Origin: Tardiphaga sp.
GTDB lineage: Bacteria; Pseudomonadota; Alphaproteobacteria; Rhizobiales; Xanthobacteraceae
DNA length: 5,014 bases
Reading direction: 5' to 3'
Assembly: GCA_028290765.1 (NCBI GenBank)
Contig: JAQGJF010000659.1
Location: forward strand, 1 to 5,014
Shown here: positions 1 through 5,014 of the stretch, piece after piece
Layout: every line of letters begins with the position of its first letter
Numbering within the stretch: the first letter of the stretch is position 1
Made by a program: the position numbers and the translations under genes
Notes under the pieces: model-generated
What the model was told of the DNA's origin: nothing
Database searches by the model: none
What the model saw: only the letters and a program-made list of their open reading frames with translations

Positions 1-1439
1 GCGCCTATATCTACTCCGGTCCAGAAGCCATCGACTATTTGGAAGCAAACAGCGAAGTCAAATTCTTTCCTGTTCCCCACCACCCTGACTATGTCACCCA
101 TCCCGGCGCGGCGCTCGGCGGCAGGCCACTGTCTCCTTTGCCGTTCGACGGACGGCGCCTGGGCTCAGATTTTGACTTGTTGCGGTCGCCGCTTCGGGTC
201 TGGACGGTGTTCGGCGGAATGATGGTTGCGCGTGAAGACGTGCCGCATTTGATGCAGGCGCTCAAGAATCCGAAGTCCTTCTTGTATACCGTCAAACTGC
301 TGCTGCGGTACGGCATGGACCGCCTGAAATATAGCCGCGGCACCAGGCTCGTCCTCGGCAACGCGCTCGCCGCGCGTCTTCTGTTCAGTCTGCGGCGCGT
401 AAAGTGCGAAATCCAGGTAAAGTCATACGCCCTCCAACTTCTTCACGACGACAGCGGCGTCATCGGCGCGGTGGTGTCCGTCGACGGAGTCGAAAGGCGC
501 ATTCACGCCAAAAAGGCCGTCGTCCTCGCCTCCGGCGGCTTTCCTCACAATGCGAAGTGGCGCGAGAAACTGATGCCGAAGGGATTCGCGGCGCAACCTT
601 CGGTCGCGGTCAAGGAGAACACAGGCGACTCTCTGAATCTCGCCACCGTCATCGGTGCGGCGATCAACATGGAGCACGATGCTCCCAATTTTCTGGTGCC
701 GCAGTCGATCATGCGCAACCAAGACGGCACCCAGGACACATGGCTTCACTCATGGGACCGCGCAAAACCCGGCCAGATCGCCGTCAACAGCGCTGGACGC
801 CGGTTCGCTAACGAAGCTCAATCCTACCACACGTTCTGTCAGACGATGCAGCGTCTGAATGAAGCCGTGAAGACCATTCCCGCCTATCTGGTTTGCGACA
901 GCGAGCATCTTCTCAAGTGGGGGTTCGGTCTGATCCGGCCCGGCACCAGGAATGTCAAACGCTACATTGAAAACGGGTATTTGAAGTCCGGTAAAACGAT
1001 TGAGGAACTGGCCAAGGCCATCCAGGTCGATCCCGCTCAGCTAAAGCAGACCGTTCTGACGTTCAACGAAGCCTGCAAGACCGGCGTCGACAAGGATTTT
1101 CATCGCGGCGAGTCGCCCGTCGACAAGATCAATGGTGATTCGGGTCACGGTCCCAATCCTTGCATGGGCCCGCTTCAGGCAGCTCCCTTCTACGCCATGG
1201 AAGTCTGGCCTGGCGACATCGGCACCAGCGTCGGGCTGAAAACCGACATCGATGCGCAAGTACTTGACACCGAGGACAGGCCGATTGGTCGCCTCTATGC
1301 GTGCGGTAACGACATGAGTTCGGTGATGCGTGGGCATTATCCCGGACCTGGCATCACGTTGGGACCGGGCGTGGTGTTTGCCTATCGCGCGGCCCGCCAC
1401 GCTACCAAGACCAACGTGAGTACCGGGGCAATCGGTTAA
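1..1439 (+). CDS. FAD-dependent oxidoreductase, 3-ketosteroid-delta1-dehydrogenase-like (5' partial)
   Basis: Partial CDS: the frame is open from the first full codon at position 3 and ends at TAA 1437-1439, giving 478 visible residues. The frame continues past the TTG at 39, so that codon is not the start. The N-terminal FAD-binding GxGxxG segment, probably a little over 100 residues, lies upstream of the window. Visible residues SGPEAIDYLEANSEVKFFPVP and then RPLSPLPFDGRRLG are typical of KstD-like flavoproteins. ASGGF (about residues 176-180) is the usual second FAD contact, NEAQSY ends at Tyr275, and the C-terminal FAD-binding stretch has LYACGNDMSSVM followed by YPGPG (residues 446-450, bases 1338-1352). 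In KstD the Tyr and last Gly of that motif bind the substrate C3 carbonyl, so desaturation next to a ring ketone is plausible. The true substrate need not be a steroid. It is probably soluble; no export signal can be judged. The next gene is a divergent relative 164 bases downstream. Confidence 0.9.
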   Translation, partial: AYIYSGPEAIDYLEANSEVKFFPVPHHPDYVTHPGAALGGRPLSPLPFDGRRLGSDFDLLRSPLRVWTVFGGMMVAREDVPHLMQALKNPKSFLYTVKLLLRYGMDRLKYSRGTRLVLGNALAARLLFSLRRVKCEIQVKSYALQLLHDDSGVIGAVVSVDGVERRIHAKKAVVLASGGFPHNAKWREKLMPKGFAAQPSVAVKENTGDSLNLATVIGAAINMEHDAPNFLVPQSIMRNQDGTQDTWLHSWDRAKPGQIAVNSAGRRFANEAQSYHTFCQTMQRLNEAVKTIPAYLVCDSEHLLKWGFGLIRPGTRNVKRYIENGYLKSGKTIEELAKAIQVDPAQLKQTVLTFNEACKTGVDKDFHRGESPVDKINGDSGHGPNPCMGPLQAAPFYAMEVWPGDIGTSVGLKTDIDAQVLDTEDRPIGRLYACGNDMSSVMRGHYPGPGITLGPGVVFAYRAARHATKTNVSTGAIG

Positions 1440-1603
1440 GCGACAACGCCTTTCACTGACATCAATGCGGGTGCGGCGGCGCCCTCGTTACACGGAAAAA
1501 TTACGCGATCCTTTTGTCAGGTCGACTCCGGGGGCGCAGTCTCGTGGATTGCGGCAATCAAATGAGCGCCTCCGGACGGCCATAAAATCTCAAGGCGGAC
1601 GGC
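1440..1603 (+). other. Intergenic gap between the two flavoprotein genes
   Basis: This stretch has no convincing gene. A short GC-rich hairpin can be drawn at 1469-1484 (GGGTGC, loop GGCG, GCGCCC, one G-U pair), about 30 bases after the stop of the upstream gene. It has no following T-run, so it is at best a weak terminator or mRNA-stabilising stem. TTGTCA at 1514-1519 resembles a -35 box, but no -10 box lies at 16-18 bases from it. At its end AAGGCGG (1592-1598) sits five bases before the ATG at 1604 and is the ribosome binding site of the second flavoprotein. The gap is long enough for a separate promoter, but none is clear. Confidence 0.4.
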
Positions 1604-3091
1604 ATGAACGGCTACGACCTTGTTGTGGTGGGCGCTGGCGGATCCGGAATGGTTGCGGCGGCGGAGGCTGCGCGTTTGGGTCTAAAGGTTATCGTCCTGG
1701 AAAAGACAGAGAAAGTCGGCGGCACCACCGGGCTTTCAGTTGGCTCGATCATGGCCGCCGGCAGCAGACAGCAGGCAAACGCTGGCGTGCGCGACACGCC
1801 GGACCTCCACGCCAGCGACCTCGATGCGATCTGCCGGGCGATGGGGGTGAAAGATGACGCAGCGCTGCGACAGGCGCTGGTGGAAAACGTCGCCGATACC
1901 GTGGAATGGCTGCGCGGGATCGGAATCAATTTCCTCGCGCCTCTGCCGCAGCCTCCGCACAGCGTTGACCGGCTTCATCAGGTCATGCCCACGTCGCGCG
2001 CCTATGTCGTCAGGCTACAGAAGCATTTACGTAAGCTTGGCGTCGATATCCACGTTGGAACGCCGGTCACACGCCTGACGATCGAAGATGGAACGGTTGT
2101 CGGTGTCGAGGCGCAATCCGCCGGTGGCTCGATTCGCATACGCGCAAGGGCCGGCGTCGTCCTCGCGTCGGGCGATATGGGGGGCGATGCACAACTGATG
2201 CACACCTACATGAAATCCTGGGCCGACGGTGTCGAGGTCTACAACCCCGCCAATACAGGCGATGGCCACAAGATGGCTCTCGCCATCGGCGCGGCCATCG
2301 TACCGCGTAAGGATCTCGGCTTCGAAGCTGCGGCGCATGTGCGGTTCATCAAGCCAAAACCATCGCTGCTGCAGAAATTGCCACCCTATCCCTTGATAAC
2401 GCGGCTGATGGTCTGGTCGATGAAATATCTGCCGAACGTGCTCGTCCGGCCGATAATGATGAAATTCCTGACGACCGTACTGGGGCCCGACGCCGGCGTG
2501 TTCAAGCAAGGCGCGATCCTCGTCAACAAGAATGGCGAACGGATCGGCAACGATACCGACAGTCCAAATATCCTGATTCCGAGGCAACCCGACGGCCTGG
2601 CCTATATCGTCTTCGACGAGAAATTTGCGCGGAAGTTTTCCAAATGGCCAAACTTCATTTCAACCGCGCCTGGCGTAGCCTTCGCTTATGTTCAGGACTA
2701 CCGGGCGACGCGTTGCGACCTTTTCAATATGGGGTCGGATATCACTGGACTAGCCAGAGCCGCCGGGTTCAAGGCCGACAACCTCAGGACATCGATCGAC
2801 GAGGCCAATCGAGGAAGGCCTGATGAAAGCAAACTGTCCCTGGGGCCGTTTTATGCCCTCGGACCCGTCAAAACATGGGTTCTTGTGGCGCCGGTCGGGC
2901 TTGCAGTGAACACGAGGTTCGAGGTTCTCTCCGCCAACGGCATGGTTATTCCCGGGCTTTATGCGGTGGGCCATACCGGAATGGCCGGATTTACGATGAC
3001 CGGCCATGGACACGGGCTGGGTTGGGCATTCACGTCAGGGCGACTTGCCGCACGGAATGTCGCTTCACGTTCGCGGAAAGCAAGCGAGTAG
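1604..3091 (+). CDS. FAD-dependent oxidoreductase (FAD_binding_2 / fumarate reductase flavoprotein-like)
   Basis: Complete, 495 residues, a normal length for the family. The ATG at 1604 is supported by AAGGCGG at 1592-1598 and by the FAD-binding fold starting at once: YDLVVVGAGGSG (residues 4-15), then the ribose-binding acid Glu33 in VIVLEK and GGTTGLSVG (39-47). NTGDGHKMA (217-225) is another typical element, and the protein ends with GLYAVGHTGMAG and TGHGHGLGWAFTSGRLAAR, the C-terminal FAD contact. Two oddities stand out. The usual ATGGF-type turn reads ASGDMGGD (188-195). The YPGPG substrate motif of the upstream flavoprotein is absent, replaced by FTMTGHGHG. It is therefore a distant paralogue, likely with a different substrate or step, not a duplicate. 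It should catalyse flavin-dependent dehydrogenation or enone reduction in the cytoplasm. It ends three bases before the next gene, so the two are very probably co-transcribed and translationally coupled. Confidence 0.9.
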   Translation: MNGYDLVVVGAGGSGMVAAAEAARLGLKVIVLEKTEKVGGTTGLSVGSIMAAGSRQQANAGVRDTPDLHASDLDAICRAMGVKDDAALRQALVENVADTVEWLRGIGINFLAPLPQPPHSVDRLHQVMPTSRAYVVRLQKHLRKLGVDIHVGTPVTRLTIEDGTVVGVEAQSAGGSIRIRARAGVVLASGDMGGDAQLMHTYMKSWADGVEVYNPANTGDGHKMALAIGAAIVPRKDLGFEAAAHVRFIKPKPSLLQKLPPYPLITRLMVWSMKYLPNVLVRPIMMKFLTTVLGPDAGVFKQGAILVNKNGERIGNDTDSPNILIPRQPDGLAYIVFDEKFARKFSKWPNFISTAPGVAFAYVQDYRATRCDLFNMGSDITGLARAAGFKADNLRTSIDEANRGRPDESKLSLGPFYALGPVKTWVLVAPVGLAVNTRFEVLSANGMVIPGLYAVGHTGMAGFTMTGHGHGLGWAFTSGRLAARNVASRSRKASE

Positions 3092-3094
3092 CCG

Positions 3095-3907
3095 ATGCTA
3101 AATAACTTCAGTGGAGCGACACGGATCTATCCAATCCTCGGCGATCCGATCAGCCAGGTGAAGTCGCCATCCGGTTTGACTCGCGCATTTGAGGCCGAGG
3201 GACACGCGATCGTGGTACCGCTTCATGTCGCGCCCGGCGCGTTCAGCAACATTGTGCACGCCCTTTCGCAGATCCAGAACGTAGACGGATTCATGGCGAC
3301 GATGCCGCACAAATTCGTCGCGTTCGAACAGGCCTCGAGCGCTTCGGAGCGCGCGACGATGCTGCGATCGGCAAATGTGGTGCGTCGAACTCCCGCTGGA
3401 GGTTGGTACGCCGACCTTCTGGATGGCGTCGGCTTTGTTCGCGCGAGCAAAAGCAAGGGTTACGTCATCTCGGGAAAGCGGGCGCTTCTGGTTGGCGCCG
3501 GCGGTGCCGGCGGGGCGATTGGACTGGAACTGCTCACGACTGGCGTGAGCTACCTGGCGGTGCACGACACCGACGTCGAGCGACGCGACACCATGATCGG
3601 AAAACTGGCGGGACTTGATCGTGGCCGGGTCGGCGCAGGTTCACCCGATCCGGAAGGTTTCGATATTGTCGTGAATGCCACACCTGCTGGAATGAGCGAG
3701 ACCGATTTGGCTCCGGTCGATCTTGCCAAGTTGCGCGGCAACATGCTGGTCGGCGAAGTGATAACCCGGCCTACGCTGACGCCGCTCCTTCTGGCCGCTC
3801 AACGGGAGGGATGTCGCACGCAAAGCGGCATCGATATGTTTGACGCCGCCGTTCAATCGACCATCGATTTCTTCTTTGGCCGCCTTTCGATGGGCTCGCA
3901 GGCTTGA
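3095..3907 (+). CDS. Shikimate/quinate dehydrogenase-like NAD(P)-dependent oxidoreductase, divergent active site
   Basis: Complete, 270 residues, the usual AroE length. The N-terminal substrate domain shows ILGDPISQVKSPSGLT (14-29) and TMPHK (69-73). The Rossmann domain has VGAGGAGGA (133-141), and NATPAGM (194-200) and TPLL (229-232) follow. The catalytic Lys73 and Asp110 (LLDGVGF) are kept. Compared from memory with E. coli AroE, several shikimate ligands differ: Ser14 is Val22, the Asn of NVT is Met, NTDG is LLDG, Tyr215 in DxxY is Thr in EVIT, and Gln244 aligns with Ala252. Ser16 (Ser24), Thr61 (Thr69) and Asn86 (Asn94) are kept. The fold and hydride-transfer pair thus remain, but the substrate is probably not 3-dehydroshikimate. 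After the second Rossmann strand HDTD replaces NRT, which suggests NAD rather than NADP. The start follows the preceding TAG by three bases with only a weak upstream GGA, as expected for translational coupling. It probably oxidises or reduces a ring hydroxyl/ketone in the same catabolic route as the two flavoproteins. Confidence 0.88.
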   Translation: MLNNFSGATRIYPILGDPISQVKSPSGLTRAFEAEGHAIVVPLHVAPGAFSNIVHALSQIQNVDGFMATMPHKFVAFEQASSASERATMLRSANVVRRTPAGGWYADLLDGVGFVRASKSKGYVISGKRALLVGAGGAGGAIGLELLTTGVSYLAVHDTDVERRDTMIGKLAGLDRGRVGAGSPDPEGFDIVVNATPAGMSETDLAPVDLAKLRGNMLVGEVITRPTLTPLLLAAQREGCRTQSGIDMFDAAVQSTIDFFFGRLSMGSQA

Positions 3908-4000
3908 GAGGAACTGGCTCCCGGCCTTTTTCCGAGTCATATGCTTGATCCGTCAACGGAAATTCCCCCAACAGGGCTGGCAATCTCGGGATTGGGTATG

Positions 4001-4006
4001 GTATAC
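4001..4006. promoter_or_regulatory. Possible GntR-type half-operator GTATAC
   Basis: GTATAC lies within TATGGTATACAGAA, about 40 bases upstream of the regulator start. Operators of FCD-type GntR proteins often contain a GT-N-AC palindromic core, and TNGTATACNA-like sites are common. Only the six central bases are symmetric here, and the same hexamer occurs at 284-289 inside a coding region, so chance is a serious alternative. Confidence 0.25.
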
Positions 4007-4008
4007 AG

Positions 4009-4029
4009 AATTCAAAGCGTCTTTGAATT
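4009..4029. promoter_or_regulatory. Perfect 9-bp inverted repeat before the GntR gene (candidate operator or RBS hairpin)
   Basis: AATTCAAAG (4009-4017) and CTTTGAATT (4021-4029) are exact reverse complements separated by CGT. The repeat lies in the 136-base gap between the AroE-like gene and the regulator, and ends one base before the GGAG ribosome binding site. As DNA it is a good candidate operator for autoregulation of the adjacent GntR protein. As RNA it would form a 9-bp stem with a 3-base loop next to the Shine-Dalgarno and could lower translation. No T-run follows, so it is not a classical terminator. The symmetry is seen directly; its role is inferred. Confidence 0.55.
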
Positions 4030-4030
4030 T

Positions 4031-4034
4031 GGAG
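4031..4034 (+). promoter_or_regulatory. Ribosome binding site that sets the GntR start
   Basis: GGAG is nine bases upstream of the ATG at 4044. The frame is open further up, to an ATG at 3840 inside the AroE-like gene, but the extra 68 residues have no GntR-family character and cross the inverted repeat. This site therefore favours the short form, whose N-terminus leads straight into the winged-helix domain. Confidence 0.7.
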
Positions 4035-4043
4035 CAAATCTGC

Positions 4044-4700
4044 ATGGAGGCATTGGGACAATCCAAAACCTTGGTCGACCAGGCTTACGAAGTCATTCTT
4101 GACGCGTTATGCGATGGCACATTCAAACCGGGCGACAGGCTGACTCAGGAAGATATTGCGGCCAGGCTCAATGTCTCACGGCAGCCGATCACGCATGCGC
4201 TGGCCGTCCTGAAATCTCAAGGCTTTCTGATACCTTCCGGTCGCCGTGGCCTTACCGTCACGAATATCGAGCCCGAATTTCTGCAAGCCATCTATCAGTT
4301 CCGCTCGGCGGTCGAGCCGCTGGCGGTCGAACTTGGAACGCTTCGGATTGAAAGTCGAAGCATCGTCGAGGGGCGAAGCTTGATCGAGGCAGGGAGGAAC
4401 GTCATCGCGGCCGGCGACGCCAAGGCTTGTTTACAAGCTGACATGAACTTCCATTCTTTCCTTTACGAGCTGTCGGGAAATCGTCTCATCGCCGACACCA
4501 TGAAATTCAACTGGATGCACATACGCAGGGCGATGGGACAAGTTTTGCGCTTTCCCGGCATGTCGATCAGCGTTTGGAAAGAACACGACAGGATTTTTGA
4601 ATTGATGGTTCGTGGCGAAGCCAGCACAGCCTCAACCCTTATGCGCAGCCATCTGCTCGATGCATACGACCGCGTGAGCCACGACCCCGCTGCAGCCTAG
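4044..4700 (+). CDS. GntR family transcriptional regulator, FCD (FadR C-terminal-like) subfamily
   Basis: 218 residues, typical of the FCD subfamily. The N-terminal winged helix-turn-helix (about 8-74) contains [22 protein letters not shown] and the recognition region [25 protein letters not shown]. The C-terminal all-helical FCD domain (about 78-210) carries the usual metal/effector ligands: Asp133 and His137 in ADMNFHSFL, His181 in [10 protein letters not shown] and His203 in MRSHL. Such proteins usually repress a nearby catabolic operon and release DNA on binding a small carboxylate. The gene follows the AroE-like gene on the same strand after 136 bases holding the inverted repeat at 4009-4029, so it may have its own autoregulated promoter. 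Likely targets are itself and the flavoprotein/AroE-like genes, an inference from position. It stops naturally at TAG 4698-4700, before the mosaic 3' end. Confidence 0.93.
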   Translation: MEALGQSKTLVDQAYEVILDALCDGTFKPGDRLTQEDIAARLNVSRQPITHALAVLKSQGFLIPSGRRGLTVTNIEPEFLQAIYQFRSAVEPLAVELGTLRIESRSIVEGRSLIEAGRNVIAAGDAKACLQADMNFHSFLYELSGNRLIADTMKFNWMHIRRAMGQVLRFPGMSISVWKEHDRIFELMVRGEASTASTLMRSHLLDAYDRVSHDPAAA

Positions 4701-4806
4701 CGGGCACTCAGCTGTGTGCCGAGAACCCTACCGTCTTGTCGCTACCAACCGAGATGAACGTCATTGTTATCAATCGCTGCGGAAAGCCAAGTCACGCATA
4801 AGCCAT
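4701..4806 (+). other. Spacer between the regulator and the mosaic 3' end
   Basis: No gene is supported here, and no hairpin with a T-run is apparent after the regulator. In the second frame 4754-4798 reads [15 protein letters not shown] and then stops (TAA 4799-4801). This loosely resembles the stretch just before the P-loop region of acyl-CoA ligases (hydrophobic strand, then GKP). It could be the out-of-frame continuation of the ligase remnant that follows, but the match is too short to call. Confidence 0.35.
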
Positions 4807-4941
4807 CGAGCGCTGCTGGCGCAAAGCGAGCCGATGCCGGATGCGATGAGCACCAGCGCCGACCTTGCCGGCATCTTCTACGCCGGCGGCACCACTGGCC
4901 GCTCCAAGGGGGTGATGCTCAGCAACGGCAACCTGATGGCC
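4807..4941 (+). pseudogene. Internal fragment of an AMP-forming acyl-CoA synthetase/ligase
   Basis: About 45 codons in the first frame read [14 protein letters not shown], then [20 protein letters not shown] and [18 protein letters not shown] is the AMP-binding P-loop signature (usual form YTGGTTGxPKG), with Ser where Pro is common. In a full ligase of roughly 500-550 residues this sits near residues 150-200. The upstream 150 or so residues are absent: the frame runs back open into the end of the GntR gene without ligase-like sequence or a good start. Downstream, where the family continues after the SHxNL-type motif, the frame switches to ribosomal protein L28. It is therefore a remnant or part of a chimera, not a working gene. 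The left boundary is approximate. Confidence 0.75.
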
Positions 4942-5014
4942 AAGGGTCCCCAGGTGGGCCACAAGGTGAGCCATTCCAATATCAAGACCAAGCGCCGGTT
5001 CCTGCCGAACCTGT
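4939..5014 (+). pseudogene. rpmB: Ribosomal protein L28 (bL28) fragment lacking its N-terminus, fused in frame to the ligase remnant
   Basis: Codons from 4939 read [14 protein letters not shown] followed by [11 protein letters not shown] up to the window edge. This aligns without gaps to residues 9-33 of bL28; E. coli L28 has KRPVTGNNRSH and TKRRFLPNL at the same positions. The form with [11 protein letters not shown] fits alphaproteobacteria of the Bradyrhizobium group. The first eight residues (MSRRCELT-like, with the conserved Cys) are missing, replaced by the ligase segment SNGNLM. ATG 4936-4938 could in principle start a shortened L28, but no Shine-Dalgarno precedes it and the family does not start there. 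The rest of the gene lies beyond the window. L28 is normally encoded by a stand-alone gene, so an intact copy is expected elsewhere in the genome. Confidence 0.75.

Noticed and set aside
39..41. TTG at 39 as start of the first flavoprotein
   Set aside because: The frame is open to the window edge and the residues before it (AYIYSGPEAIDY) belong to the conserved family sequence, so the gene starts upstream of the window.
284..289. GTATAC within the first flavoprotein as an operator
   Set aside because: Inside conserved coding sequence (LYTV), no flanking symmetry, and a hexamer can occur by chance in 5 kb.
1469..1484. Hairpin after the first flavoprotein as a rho-independent terminator
   Set aside because: Only six pairs including a G-U, and no T-run follows.
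1465..1857. Overlapping + strand ORF of 130 codons across the gap and the second flavoprotein
   Set aside because: Arg/Gly-rich translation, no family resemblance, and it overlaps a clear FAD-binding gene in another frame; typical GC-rich shadow.
2027..2587. Long minus-strand ORF (186 codons) opposite the second flavoprotein
   Set aside because: Lies wholly antisense to a well-supported gene, with no recognisable domain; long antisense frames are expected in GC-rich DNA.
3840..4043. Upstream extension of the GntR reading frame to an ATG at 3840
   Set aside because: The extra 68 residues overlap the AroE-like gene, show no GntR-family character and include the inverted repeat; the ATG at 4044 has a well-placed GGAG and begins the winged helix directly.
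4792..4974. Minus-strand ORF over the 3' end
   Set aside because: It is the antisense shadow of the ligase and L28 fragments, which have specific family motifs on the + strand.

Overview
The window looks like alphaproteobacterial DNA, probably from the Bradyrhizobium/Rhodopseudomonas group (Nitrobacteraceae). The evidence is GC-rich coding with strong G/C third positions, tightly packed same-strand catabolic genes, an FCD-type GntR regulator, and a 3'-end fragment whose translation matches alphaproteobacterial ribosomal protein L28. The taxon is an inference from remembered family sequences; no search was run.

Layout, all on the + strand. Positions 1-1439 hold the C-terminal 478 residues of a flavoprotein of the 3-ketosteroid-delta1-dehydrogenase / fumarate-reductase-like superfamily; its N-terminus lies outside the window. 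A 164-base gap follows. At 1604-3091 is a second, complete and divergent FAD-dependent oxidoreductase of the same superfamily. Three bases later, at 3095-3907, is a shikimate-dehydrogenase-like NAD(P)-binding protein in which several residues that bind shikimate in true AroE are replaced. A 136-base gap carries a perfect 9+3+9 inverted repeat (4009-4029) right against the ribosome binding site of a 218-residue GntR/FCD regulator (4044-4700).

The three enzymes read as part of a catabolic cluster. Two flavin dehydrogenases and one NAD(P)-dependent hydroxyl/keto dehydrogenase could act in turn on an alicyclic or ring-ketone substrate, under an effector-binding GntR repressor. The substrate cannot be read from the sequence, and no transporter or CoA ligase of the cluster is visible.

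The last ~210 bases are different. After the regulator the sequence becomes a short internal piece of an AMP-forming acyl-CoA ligase (the P-loop region), which then runs in frame into residues ~9-33 of ribosomal protein L28. Neither piece has its proper N-terminus. This is either a real rearrangement junction or an assembly/amplification chimera at the end of a contig, and it is the oddest thing in the window.
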